Origin: Natronomonas pharaonis DSM 2160
Lineage (GTDB): Archaea > Halobacteriota > Halobacteria > Halobacteriales > Haloarculaceae
Reading direction: 5' to 3'
DNA: 64,000 nucleotides
NCBI RefSeq assembly: GCF_000026045.1
Contig: NC_007426.1
Coordinates: 2,531,222 to 2,595,221 of the forward strand
Shown: positions 8,674 to 16,542 of the stretch, piece by piece
Position numbering within the stretch: position 1 is the first letter of the stretch
Layout: the number at the start of each line of letters is the position of its first letter
Translations under genes and position numbers: made by a program
Notes under the pieces: generated by a model
Told to the model about the DNA's origin: nothing
Database searches by the model: none
The model's input: the letters and a program-made list of their open reading frames with translations, nothing else

Positions 8674-9690
8674 ATGCACGAGATAGACGGCTCGGCCGGC
8701 GGCGGCCAAATGGTTCGGAGCGCTGTCTCGCTGTCGGCGCTCTCCGGCGAGGCGGTCCGAGTCGAGAATGTCCGCGGCGACCGCTCGACGCCCGGAATGC
8801 GGCCACAGCACGTCGCTGCCGTCGAGGCGGCCGCGGCACTGACGGACGCGAGCGTCGAGGGTGCCGAACAGGGCGCGGAAACACTCGTTTTCGACCCCGG
8901 CTCCGTCTCGGCGACCGATGTCTCGGTCGACGTGGGGACGGCCGGCAGCATCGCGCTCGTGTTCGACACCGTGTTACCGCTGGCGACGGCGCTTTCCACA
9001 CCGGCGTCGGTGACGGTCACCGGCGGGACCGACGTCGAGTGGGCACCGCCGCTTGCGTACACCCGTCGCGTGAAGCTACCGGTGCTGGCGGCCCACGGGC
9101 TCGACGCCGCGATAGATGTCGAACAGCGAGGGTTCTATCCCGCTGGCGGTGGCGAAGCGACGCTGTCGCTGTCGCCGTCGTCGCTGTCGCCGCTTGCGCT
9201 CACCGAACGGGGGCCACTCCGGCGGCTGTCGGTCGTCTCCGTCGCCGACGACTCTCTCGCCGAGGCTGATGTCGCCGAACGACAGGCCGCAGCCGCCGTC
9301 GAAAATATCGACGTTGGAGCGCCGGCGAGCGAGACGGTCGACTACGATGACGCCGCCTGCGCCGGGTCGTCTGTCACCGTCGTCGGCGTTTACGAACACA
9401 CCCGGGTCGGCTTTTCGGCGCTCGGCGAGAAGGGAACACCGGCCGAAACGGTCGCTGCAGAAGCCGCCGCCGACTTCCAGCGGTTCCACGAATCCGCCGC
9501 GGCCGTCGACGAGCGACTCGCCGACCAGTTGCTCGTCTATCAGGCGCTGGCGGGCGGCACCGTCCGCGCGCCGTCGGCGACCGCACACGTCGAGACGAAC
9601 CGGCAGGTCATCGAACCCTTCGGCTACGAGTTCGAGTTCACTCGGCTCGACGACACGGTCAGAATTGAGCGGGCCGCGGTGGACGACTAG
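8674..9690 (+). CDS. rtcA: RNA 3'-terminal phosphate cyclase
   Basis: This 338-aa enzyme converts RNA 3'-phosphate ends to 2',3'-cyclic phosphates using ATP. The N terminus, MHEIDGSAGGGQMVRSAVSLS, carries the family's DGSxGGGQ signature, and RPQHVAAVEAAA and GFYPAGGGEA follow at the expected places. The catalytic histidine region appears as HVETNRQVIEPFG near the end. The length is standard. ATG at 8674 is the first codon of the signature. It is convergent, with a 4-bp overlap, with a LigT-like 2'-5' RNA ligase gene, so two RNA-end enzymes sit tail to tail. Confidence 0.93.
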   Translation: MHEIDGSAGGGQMVRSAVSLSALSGEAVRVENVRGDRSTPGMRPQHVAAVEAAAALTDASVEGAEQGAETLVFDPGSVSATDVSVDVGTAGSIALVFDTVLPLATALSTPASVTVTGGTDVEWAPPLAYTRRVKLPVLAAHGLDAAIDVEQRGFYPAGGGEATLSLSPSSLSPLALTERGPLRRLSVVSVADDSLAEADVAERQAAAAVENIDVGAPASETVDYDDAACAGSSVTVVGVYEHTRVGFSALGEKGTPAETVAAEAAADFQRFHESAAAVDERLADQLLVYQALAGGTVRAPSATAHVETNRQVIEPFGYEFEFTRLDDTVRIERAAVDD

Positions 9691-10175
9691 CGCGGCAGGG
9701 AGAACCGCTCGACGGACTCCTCGTAGGTCGCCGACCACAGCGACAGCGACTCGACAGTCCAGCCGGCATCGTCGGGTACGGCCCGGCCCGCGAGCCGGTC
9801 GGCGTCGCCACCGCGGGCGACGGTGACGTGCGGGACGTACTCGTCGTCTTCGAGTCCCGCAATCGGGTCGAATGCCGAGCACAACCGTCGGTGGAGACGG
9901 GAGAGTGCAGGCGATTCAACGGCCAGATACGCGACGGGCGCAGGCCCGGTTGGCGGGCGGTCGAAGACCTCGACACCGGAGATATGCACGGTAAAGGGGT
10001 CGAGCCCGTCGAGCGACTTGCGGAGGCGGCGGGCCAGCACTGCGGCGTCGCCGTCGCCGAGCCGCTTGGCGACGAGCGTGTGTCGATCTCTGGGCGTCGC
10101 GGTGAGCGTCTCTGCGGCAAGGCCGCGGGCGAGCCGGGAGATGTCGGCCGGGACGGGAACGTTGCAGCTGTACAC
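9687..10175 (-). CDS. thpR: RNA 2',3'-cyclic phosphodiesterase / 2'-5' RNA ligase (LigT/ThpR family)
   Basis: This 162-aa protein of the 2H phosphoesterase superfamily carries the two HxTx-type motifs HTLV (early) and HVTV (late, in EYVPHVTVARGG). The family opens 2',3'-cyclic phosphates and can join 2'-5' ends. It begins at GTG 10175, one base after the TGA of the upstream membrane-protein gene, which indicates coupling; the nearest upstream in-frame ATG would lie inside that gene. It is convergent with rtcA, whose product makes the cyclic phosphate that this enzyme would open, so the two may work on the same RNA ends. Confidence 0.85.
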   Translation of the reverse strand: MYSCNVPVPADISRLARGLAAETLTATPRDRHTLVAKRLGDGDAAVLARRLRKSLDGLDPFTVHISGVEVFDRPPTGPAPVAYLAVESPALSRLHRRLCSAFDPIAGLEDDEYVPHVTVARGGDADRLAGRAVPDDAGWTVESLSLWSATYEESVERFSLPR

Positions 10176-10176
10176 G

Positions 10177-10347
10177 TCAGATGTAGTCGAGGAGGTAGGC
10201 GACAATGAGGACAGCGATAAGTGCGGCGACAAGCGGACCGAGCGACGCCAGTATGCTGATAAACCGTCCAACGACCTCCAAAACGAGGAGGATACCGACC
10301 AAAACGAGGACGATTTTCAGGAGAGTTTCGACATCAAGGTCGTTCAT
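10177..10347 (-). CDS. Small two-span membrane protein (56 aa)
   Basis: MNDLDVETLLKIVLVLVG starts a 56-aa protein with two hydrophobic helices (roughly residues 9-25 and 36-55) joined by a short polar turn and ending YLLDYI. No cysteine, signal peptide or catalytic motif is visible. Small proteins of this shape are common in haloarchaea and unnamed. It is the first gene of a two-gene unit with the LigT-like enzyme (single-base gap). Its 5' flank contains a block of short tandem repeats at 10397-10472. Confidence 0.7.
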   Translation of the reverse strand: MNDLDVETLLKIVLVLVGILLVLEVVGRFISILASLGPLVAALIAVLIVAYLLDYI

Positions 10348-10396
10348 GGCGTATACTGGGCGTCTCGCGCGCAAAAGCGCTGTGGCCGTCAAGTGG

Positions 10397-10472
10397 GGGC
10401 CGTTGTAGTGGGGCCGTTGTAGTGGGGGACTGTTGGAGTGTGGGCCGTTGTAGTGGGGGACTGTTGGAGTGT
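10397..10472. repeat. Short tandem repeat, about 2.5 units of 31 bp
   Basis: Two identical 31-bp units (10411-10441 and 10442-10472) begin GGGCCGTTGTAGTG and end TTGGAGTGT. They are preceded by a partial unit (10397-10410) and followed by another partial start. The block lies 50 bp upstream of the small membrane protein on the minus strand and 70 bp before the argG promoter. It is not coding. Confidence 0.85.
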
Positions 10473-10544
10473 GGGCCGCCAGAGCGACTATCGACAGCCA
10501 GAGATATGACAACACGACACGCTCGATGCCCCGTTCCGCAAGCG

Positions 10545-10551
10545 TTTAGTA
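10545..10551 (+). promoter_or_regulatory. TATA element of the arginine operon
   Basis: TTTAGTA is centred about 28 bases before the ATG at 10576 and more than 200 bases before argG. No better TATA-like element lies between 10580 and 10753. This predicts transcription starting at or next to the leader ATG, with a 5' region of about 177 bases before argG. Confidence 0.5.
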
Positions 10552-10575
10552 CTGCTCTGGAGAAAGCGACGATAC

Positions 10576-10665
10576 ATGACACGGACCGACCGCACCGGCA
10601 CGACCGCCGACAGCGGTGGGTCGCTCCTTCTTCGGCGACGGCGACGGGCCGTCAGGCCCGAATAG
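10576..10665 (+). CDS. Candidate arginine-rich leader peptide (29 aa)
   Basis: A 29-codon frame starts at the predicted transcript 5' end. It begins MTRTDRTG and ends LLLRRRRRAVRPE, with eight arginines including five consecutive codons at 10633-10647. A perfect six-pair hairpin (10645-10660) overlaps the codons after the arginine run, and the stop follows at 10663. This is the arrangement of a ribosome-mediated attenuation leader in front of an arginine biosynthesis operon. Translation and function are inferred; high GC makes arginine codons common, so chance is a real alternative. Confidence 0.4.
   Translation: MTRTDRTGTTADSGGSLLLRRRRRAVRPE
10645..10660 (+). promoter_or_regulatory. Hairpin at the end of the leader peptide frame
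   Basis: CGGGCC-GTCA-GGCCCG forms six perfect pairs with a four-base loop. It starts at the fifth codon of the arginine run and ends three bases before the leader stop. A ribosome stalled on the arginine codons would cover its 5' arm. No U-rich tract follows directly, so it does not look like a simple terminator. Confidence 0.4.
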
Positions 10666-10752
10666 TACCTACTTCACCCGTCGCGTTCGTTCCGACTCGA
10701 TTGCCAACGAGAACCGTCCGGTTGACGGTACTGCGTGCAGAACCCACTACCA

Positions 10753-11955
10753 ATGTCAGATAAAAACCGTGTCGCGCTCGCCTTCTCGGGTGGGCTCGAC
10801 ACCACGGTCTGTGTACCGCTGCTCGAAGAGGAATACGGCTACGACGAGGTCATCGGCGTCACCGTCGACGTCGGCCAGCCCGAAGCGGAGTTCAAGGAGG
10901 CCGAAGAAACCGCCGAGGCACTCGACCTCGAACACCACGTCGTCGATGCCAAGCCGGAGTTCGCGGAGCTGTGTTTCGACGCCGTCCGCGCTAACGCCTC
11001 CTATCAGGGCTATCCACTCGGGACGGCGCTTGCCCGCCCGGTCATCGCCGAGGCCATTCTCGAGGTCGCAAAGGAAGAGGGCTGTTCGGGCGTCGCCCAC
11101 GGCAGCACCGGCAAGGGCAACGACCAGCTTCGCTTCGAGGCCGTCTGGCGCGACTCCGACCTCGAAGTCATCGCACCGGTTCGCGAACTGGGGCTGACCC
11201 GCACGTTCGAACAGGAGTACGCCGAGGAGCGCGGGCTCCCCATCGAAGGCGGCGACGAGGGCAAATACAGCATCGACACGAACCTCTGGAGCCGCTCCAT
11301 CGAGGGGTCGGAGCTCGAAGAGCCCGGCTACGTCCCGCCGGAGGACATCTACGAGTGGACAACCGCGCCGACAGCCGAGACGCTCGAAGTCGAGGTCGGC
11401 TTCGAGGACGGCTACCCGGTCAGCCTCGACGGCGAGAAACTGGAGCCGGTCGAGCTCATCGAGACGCTCAACGACCTCGCCGGCGACTACGGGGTCGGCC
11501 GCACGGACATTATGGAAGACCGGATGCTCGGGCTGAAGGTCCGCGAGAACTACGAACACCCCGCGGCGACGGTGCTCCTGAACGCCCACCAAGCGCTTGA
11601 GGACCTCGTATTGACGAAAGAAGAGCGCGCGTTCAAAAAGCAGGTCGACCACGAGTGGTCCGAAAAGGGGTATCAGGGCCTCGTGAACGCGCCGCTTGTC
11701 GACGCGCTCGAAGGCTTCATCGACGAGACCCAAGACCGCGTCACCGGCACGGTCACCATCCGTTTCGAGGGCGGCCAAGCCCGCCCGGTGGGCCGCGAGT
11801 CGCCCTACGCTGTCTACTCCGCCGAGGCCGCCTCGTTCAACACCGAGGACGTCACCGGCGGCATCGAACAAAGCGACGCGACCGGCGTCGCCAAGTACCA
11901 CGGCTTCCAGGAGCGTCTCGCCAACCGCGTCATCGACGCCGCCGACGAGGAGTAG
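10753..11955 (+). CDS. argG: Argininosuccinate synthase
   Basis: This 400-aa enzyme joins citrulline and aspartate using ATP. The N-terminal ATP pyrophosphatase motif AFSGGLDTTVC is followed by YPLGTALARPVIAE, VAHGSTGKGNDQLRFE and SIDTNLWSRSIEG, all conserved in ArgG. ATG at 10753 gives MSDKNRVALAFSGG, the usual start; the upstream in-frame codons belong to the leader region. It is the first enzyme gene of the arginine operon, and argH starts 4 bp after its stop. Confidence 0.97.
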   Translation: MSDKNRVALAFSGGLDTTVCVPLLEEEYGYDEVIGVTVDVGQPEAEFKEAEETAEALDLEHHVVDAKPEFAELCFDAVRANASYQGYPLGTALARPVIAEAILEVAKEEGCSGVAHGSTGKGNDQLRFEAVWRDSDLEVIAPVRELGLTRTFEQEYAEERGLPIEGGDEGKYSIDTNLWSRSIEGSELEEPGYVPPEDIYEWTTAPTAETLEVEVGFEDGYPVSLDGEKLEPVELIETLNDLAGDYGVGRTDIMEDRMLGLKVRENYEHPAATVLLNAHQALEDLVLTKEERAFKKQVDHEWSEKGYQGLVNAPLVDALEGFIDETQDRVTGTVTIRFEGGQARPVGRESPYAVYSAEAASFNTEDVTGGIEQSDATGVAKYHGFQERLANRVIDAADEE

Positions 11956-11959
11956 ACGG

Positions 11960-13432
11960 ATGACAGGCGACGCCGACGAGGGTCGCGATGTCGTCCGCCG
12001 CGACCGGTTCAGCGGCGGCCCCGCCCGCGGGTTCCTGTCGAGCCTCGCGGCCGACGAGCGCATCTTCGAGGCCGACCTCGCGGTCGACCGCGCCCACGTC
12101 GTGATGCTCGACGAGCAGGACATCATCGGCACCGACGACGCGGCAGCTATCCTCGGGGCGCTCGACGATGTCGAGGCAGCCGGCCACGGGAGCCTCACGG
12201 ACGGCGAAGACGTGCACGCGGCCATCGAAACGGCCGTCATCGAACGCGTTGGCGACCGGGGCGGGAAGATGCACACCGCCCGCTCGCGCAACGACGAGGT
12301 CGCGGCCTGTATCCGCTATCGGCTCCGCGAGGACGTGCTGGCGGCGGTCGAAGCAACACTGGAGGCCCGAGAGATGCTGCTCGATGTGGCTGGCGACCAC
12401 ACGGAAACGGTCATGCCCGGCTTTACCCACCTGCAGCCGGCCCAGCCGACGACGGTTGCACACTACCTGCATTCGTATGCGTCGGCGCTCGCACGCGATA
12501 CCGAACGCCTCCTCGATGCGTACGGCCGCATCAACCGCTCGCCGCTCGGCGCAGCAGCCTTCGCGGGGACGCCGTTCGACATCGACCGCGAACGGACCGC
12601 CGAGCTACTCGGCTTCGACGGCGTCGTCCGCAACTCGATGGATGCCGCCTCGGCGCGGGACTTCCTCGTGGAGACGACCGCTGCAGCCGCCGGGCTCGCG
12701 ACGACGCTTTCCGGCCTCGCCGAAGACCTCGTGGTCTTCTCGAAAGCCGGCTACGTCGAGCTTGACGACGCCTACGCGTCGACGTCGTCGATAATGCCGC
12801 AAAAGAAGAACCCCGACACCATGGAGTTGGTGCGGGCGACAGCCGGCGACACGGCCGCGGGGCTGAACGCCCTGTTGACGATACTGAAGGGCCTTCCGCG
12901 GGCGTACAATCGGGACCTCCAGCGGGCACACCCTCACGCCTTCGAAGCTCTCGACGCCGTTACGGAGGCAACGGAGGTTGCGGCCGGTGCCGTCGCAACC
13001 GCCGACTGGAAGGAGCCGGCGCTTTCCGAGGCCGCCGGCGAGGGCTTTTCGACGGCAACCGGCGTCGCGGACCTGCTGGCGATGGAGGGCGTACCGTTCC
13101 GGACGGCTCACGAGCTCGTCGCCCGCGCCGCCGAGGCGGGCGGCGACTACGCGGCGCTTTCGGCGGCGGCTGAAGACATCCTCGGCGGCCCGCTCTCCGA
13201 GCATGTCGACAAAGCGGCCGTCGAGGCGGCGCTGGACCCGGAATCGAGCGTCGCATCGCGGGACTCGCTCGGCGGCCCGGCGCCTGAGTCGATGGCCGCA
13301 GCGCTTTCAGCCGCCGGCCAGCGGCTCGACGCCGACGCCGAGGCGCTGCGGGAGCGGCGAGGGGCGCTCGCGACCGCCGCCGACGAGCGAGAACGTGTAG
13401 TCTCATCGTACGACAGTACAGCCCCCGAATAA
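11960..13432 (+). CDS. argH: Argininosuccinate lyase
   Basis: This 490-aa enzyme splits argininosuccinate into arginine and fumarate. It belongs to the fumarase/aspartase superfamily, with GGKMHTARSRNDEVA, MPGFTHLQPAQPTTVAHYL and the mobile-loop signature SSIMPQKKNPDTMELVR. The start ATG lies 4 bp after argG, so the two are co-transcribed. The C terminus is alanine-rich and slightly long but without an extra domain. A 136-bp gap with its own TATA element follows before lysW, so the operon may be read as two units. Confidence 0.97.
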   Translation: MTGDADEGRDVVRRDRFSGGPARGFLSSLAADERIFEADLAVDRAHVVMLDEQDIIGTDDAAAILGALDDVEAAGHGSLTDGEDVHAAIETAVIERVGDRGGKMHTARSRNDEVAACIRYRLREDVLAAVEATLEAREMLLDVAGDHTETVMPGFTHLQPAQPTTVAHYLHSYASALARDTERLLDAYGRINRSPLGAAAFAGTPFDIDRERTAELLGFDGVVRNSMDAASARDFLVETTAAAAGLATTLSGLAEDLVVFSKAGYVELDDAYASTSSIMPQKKNPDTMELVRATAGDTAAGLNALLTILKGLPRAYNRDLQRAHPHAFEALDAVTEATEVAAGAVATADWKEPALSEAAGEGFSTATGVADLLAMEGVPFRTAHELVARAAEAGGDYAALSAAAEDILGGPLSEHVDKAAVEAALDPESSVASRDSLGGPAPESMAAALSAAGQRLDADAEALRERRGALATAADERERVVSSYDSTAPE

Positions 13433-13535
13433 TACAATCTACTGACATACAGTACGCGCTGCGGCGCTGAAAGCCTCTTTCTGGGCCGTTAGCTGAGAAT
13501 ACGCTTTGTTGTCTTCATTTGATAGGTTCGAAGAG

Positions 13536-13541
13536 TTTAAG
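13536..13541 (+). promoter_or_regulatory. TATA element before lysW
   Basis: TTTAAG lies 33 bases before the lysW ATG at 13569. This is the spacing of an almost leaderless haloarchaeal promoter and suggests that lysW through argF can be transcribed independently of argGH. Confidence 0.6.
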
Positions 13542-13568
13542 TGAGTAGACGGGCGATTACATTGTACA

Positions 13569-13733
13569 ATGGCAGAATGTCCCGAGTGCGGGGCCGAACT
13601 GGACCTGCACGACGACCTCGAAACCGGAGAGATTGTCGACTGTTCGACCTGCGGTGCCGAACTCGAAGTCATCAACCACGACCCAGTCGAGCTCGATACG
13701 GCACCCGAGCTCGAAGAGGACTGGGGGGAGTAA
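13569..13733 (+). CDS. lysW: Amino-group carrier protein LysW
   Basis: This 54-aa carrier's C-terminal glutamate gamma-carboxyl is where the substrate amino acid is attached. It has two CxxC knuckles, CPECG and CSTCG, an acidic body, and ends in EDWGE, the conserved LysW tail. In an arginine cluster it protects glutamate during conversion to ornithine, replacing N-acetylation. It is too short to be found by length filters but is unmistakable by its motif. The argX gene follows within 60 bp. Confidence 0.95.
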   Translation: MAECPECGAELDLHDDLETGEIVDCSTCGAELEVINHDPVELDTAPELEEDWGE

Positions 13734-13793
13734 GGCGATGAGCGTCGGCACAGCCTGCCGGCCGGCCGCGGGTGTCGTCGGGAGGGCCGACCC

Positions 13794-14657
13794 GTGAACG
13801 TCGGCGTCCTCTACTCGCGCATCCGCCGCGACGAGAAGCTCCTGTTGAGCGAGCTCCGCGACCGCGGCCACGAGGTGACGAAAATCGACGTCCGAAAGGA
13901 GCGGTTCGGCGTCCACGAGGCACCGGCCGTCTTCGACGGTGTCGACATCGTCGTCGACCGGTGTCTCGCGACCAGCCGCTCGCAGTACATCACGCGGTTC
14001 GTCGACGCCTACGACGTACCGGTGGTCAACGACCCCGAGACGGCCGCAGTCTGTGCCGACAAGGCCCGGAACAGCCTCGTCCTCGCCGAGGCGGACGTAC
14101 CGACGCCGGCCACCGAAGTCGCGTTTACCAAGGAGTCGGCGATGGAATCCATCGAGAGCTTCGGCTACCCCTGCGTGCTGAAGCCGGTTATCGGCTCGTG
14201 GGGCCGCCTCATGGCGAAAATCGACTCCAAAGACGCCGCCGAGGCGATACTGGAGCACAAGGAGACGCTCGGCCACTACGAGCACAAGGTGTTCTACATC
14301 CAGGAGTTCGTCGAGAAGCCCGGCCGTGACATCCGCGTTGTCGCCACCGACGGCGAGCCGATAGCGGCGATGGCCCGTTCGTCGGACCACTGGCTGACAA
14401 ACGCCGCCCAAGGTGCCGAGACGGAGGCCATCGAAATCACCGACGAGATGGCCGACCTCGTCGAACGCGCCTCCGAGGCGGTCGGCGGCGGCCTTCTCGG
14501 TATCGACCTCATGGAGACCGGCGACAGCTACACCGTCCACGAGGTAAACCACACCGTCGAGTTCAAGGCGCTCAACGAAGTGACGGATGTCGATGTCCCG
14601 AGCGTCGTCGTCGACTGGCTGGAGTCCCGCGTCCGCGACGTGGAGGTGACCGCATGA
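13794..14657 (+). CDS. argX: LysW-glutamate ligase (ArgX/LysX family)
   Basis: This 287-aa ATP-grasp enzyme attaches glutamate (or aminoadipate) to LysW. It shows VKPxxGSWG-type ATP binding in CVLKPVIGSWGRLMAKI, FYIQEFVEKPGRDIRVV, and the metal-binding GIDLMETGDSYTVHEVNHT near the end. The start is GTG 13794; a possible 19-codon frame at 13738-13797 overlaps it and may only aid re-initiation. Placement between lysW and argC, in a cluster ending in argF, indicates the glutamate-specific arginine function rather than lysine, although LysX/ArgX enzymes can be bifunctional. It overlaps argC by 4 bp. Confidence 0.92.
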   Translation: MNVGVLYSRIRRDEKLLLSELRDRGHEVTKIDVRKERFGVHEAPAVFDGVDIVVDRCLATSRSQYITRFVDAYDVPVVNDPETAAVCADKARNSLVLAEADVPTPATEVAFTKESAMESIESFGYPCVLKPVIGSWGRLMAKIDSKDAAEAILEHKETLGHYEHKVFYIQEFVEKPGRDIRVVATDGEPIAAMARSSDHWLTNAAQGAETEAIEITDEMADLVERASEAVGGGLLGIDLMETGDSYTVHEVNHTVEFKALNEVTDVDVPSVVVDWLESRVRDVEVTA

Positions 14658-15694
14658 GCGGATATACGGCCTCAGTCGTCGGCGCGAGCGGCTTTACCGG
14701 CGGCGAGGTGCTGCGGCTGCTTTCGGGACATCCCGAGATGGCGGTTACGCAAGCAACGAGCCGCAGTTACGAAAACAAGACCGTCGGCTCCATCCACCCG
14801 AACCTCCGGGGGATGGACCTGCGGTTTTCCAGCCCGGAGGAACTCGAGTCAGTTGACGTGCTCTTTGCGTGTACGCCACACGGCGTCTCGATGGAGCACA
14901 TCGACGCGTTCCAAGACGCCGCCGACACCGTCGTCGACCTGAGCGCCGACTTCCGTCTGGACATCGAATCCCAGTACGACGAGTGGTACGACGGCCACAA
15001 CCGGCCGGAGCTGCTCGACAAAGCGGAGTACGCGCTGCCGGAACTGAACCGCGAGAACCTGCCGGGGGCCGACATCGTCGCCTCCGGCGGCTGTAACGCG
15101 ACAGCGGCCATCATGGGGTTGAAGCCGCTCTTCGACGGCGACATCCTCGGCGGCGGCGAGCAGATCGTCGTCGACGTGAAGGTCGGCTCCTCGGAGGGCG
15201 GCGCTGGCGGCGGCGAGGCCTCCTCGCATCCGGAGCGGTCCGGCGTCGTCCGGCCGTACGCGCCGACGGGCCACCGCCACGAGGCCGAAATCGAACAGTT
15301 CCTCGGAACGGGAGTGTCCTTTACCGCCCACGCGGTCGATATGACCCGAGGGGCCTCGGCGACCTGTCACGTCTACCCCGAGGAGCCGGTCTCGAAGGGC
15401 GACCTCTGGTCGGCGTTCCGCGAAAGCTACGAGGACGAGCCGTTTGTCCGGCTCGTCGCCGGCGGGTCGGGCGTCTATCGCTATCCCGAGCCGAAGGCGG
15501 TCGCCGGCTCGAACTACGCCGAAGTCGGCTTCGAACTCGACCCGACGAACAAGCGCGTGGTCGTCTTCTCGGCTATCGACAACATGATGAAAGGGTCGGC
15601 CGGGCAGGCGGTCCACGCCGCCAACATCGCCCTCGGTATCGAGGAGACGGCCGGCCTCGAATTCGCGGGGCTTCACCCCGTGGGAGCGCCCTGA
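14654..15694 (+). CDS. argC: LysW-glutamyl-phosphate reductase (ArgC/LysY)
   Basis: This 346-aa NADPH-dependent reductase forms the LysW-bound semialdehyde. VVGASGFTGGEVLRLL is the dinucleotide-binding loop and ASGGCNATAAIM holds the catalytic cysteine. HRHEAEIEQFL and GSSEGGAGGGEASSHPERS are ArgC signatures. It starts in a 4-bp overlap with argX and ends one base before argB, typical of this densely packed operon. In the LysW pathway the substrate is carried by LysW rather than acetylated. Confidence 0.95.
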   Translation: MSGYTASVVGASGFTGGEVLRLLSGHPEMAVTQATSRSYENKTVGSIHPNLRGMDLRFSSPEELESVDVLFACTPHGVSMEHIDAFQDAADTVVDLSADFRLDIESQYDEWYDGHNRPELLDKAEYALPELNRENLPGADIVASGGCNATAAIMGLKPLFDGDILGGGEQIVVDVKVGSSEGGAGGGEASSHPERSGVVRPYAPTGHRHEAEIEQFLGTGVSFTAHAVDMTRGASATCHVYPEEPVSKGDLWSAFRESYEDEPFVRLVAGGSGVYRYPEPKAVAGSNYAEVGFELDPTNKRVVVFSAIDNMMKGSAGQAVHAANIALGIEETAGLEFAGLHPVGAP

Positions 15695-15695
15695 G

Positions 15696-16529
15696 ATGAC
15701 CGCCGAGACGCCCGTCGTCGTCAAAATCGGCGGCGCTCGTGCGGTCGACCCCGAGGGTGCGCTGTCGGATATCGCCTCGCTTGTCGAGGACGGAACCGAA
15801 ATCGTGGTCGTCCACGGCGGCTCGACGGCCGTCGATAACACCCTCGAACGGATGGACATCGACCCCGAGTACGTCGAGACGCCGTCCGGGGTCGTCGGTC
15901 GCTTTACCGACGCCGAAACGATGGACGTATTCAAGATGGCGATGGCCGGACAGGTCAACACCGACCTCGTCGTCGGCCTGCAGAACCAGGGCGTCGACGC
16001 CGTCGGGCTCTCCGGCGCAGACGGAAAGCTGCTGTATGGCCCGCGGAAGTCGGCCGTTCGGGTCGTCGAGGACGGCAAAAAGAAGATTCGTCGCGGCGAC
16101 CACTCCGGCCGCATCAAGGAGGTAAACGCCGGACTGCTGGAGACGCTACTTGCGGACGGCTACACGCCGGTCGCATCGCCGCCGATGCTGGCCGACGACG
16201 GCGTCGCCGTCAACACCGACGCCGACCGCGCGTCGGCGGCCGTCGCCGGCGCTGTCGGCGGGACGCTCGTCTCGCTGACCGACGTCGAGGGCGTCTACCG
16301 CGACCCCGACGACCCGGCCACGCTCATCGAGCGTGTCGAGACACCCGACGACTACGACGAACTCGATGCGGCCGCCGAGGGCTTTATGAGCCGAAAGGTG
16401 ATGGCCGCGACGGAGGCCCTCGAATCAGGGGCCGACGAGGTTGTCATCGCCGACGCAAACGCCGACGCACCCGTCTCCACAGCCGTCGACGGCGGCGGCA
16501 CCCACATCCTGCCGAGCGCACTCGAATGA
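15696..16529 (+). CDS. argB: LysW-glutamate kinase (ArgB/LysZ)
   Basis: This 277-aa amino acid kinase phosphorylates the LysW-bound glutamate. Its features are VVVKIGGARAVD with the catalytic lysine, VVVHGGSTAVDNTL for substrate and ATP loops, GVAVNTDADRASAAVAGAVGG and LVSLTDVEGVYRDP. These match the acetylglutamate kinase superfamily. The annotation as the LysZ/ArgB of the carrier pathway rests on the neighbouring lysW. It starts 1 bp after argC. Confidence 0.95.
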   Translation: MTAETPVVVKIGGARAVDPEGALSDIASLVEDGTEIVVVHGGSTAVDNTLERMDIDPEYVETPSGVVGRFTDAETMDVFKMAMAGQVNTDLVVGLQNQGVDAVGLSGADGKLLYGPRKSAVRVVEDGKKKIRRGDHSGRIKEVNAGLLETLLADGYTPVASPPMLADDGVAVNTDADRASAAVAGAVGGTLVSLTDVEGVYRDPDDPATLIERVETPDDYDELDAAAEGFMSRKVMAATEALESGADEVVIADANADAPVSTAVDGGGTHILPSALE

Positions 16530-16542
16530 GACTCACACAATC

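Noticed and set aside
10756..12291. Long open frame on the minus strand across argG and argH (511 codons)
   Set aside because: It mirrors the codon structure of argG and argH, and its translation is low-complexity with no domain. It is a typical GC-rich antisense shadow, like those at 2225-3481, 13557-14552, 14849-16117 and 16444-17556.
13738..13797. 19-codon frame between lysW and argX
   Set aside because: It starts at an ATG and overlaps the argX GTG, but its composition (MSVGTACRPAAG) shows no conserved character. It may only assist translational re-initiation, so it is not listed as a gene.
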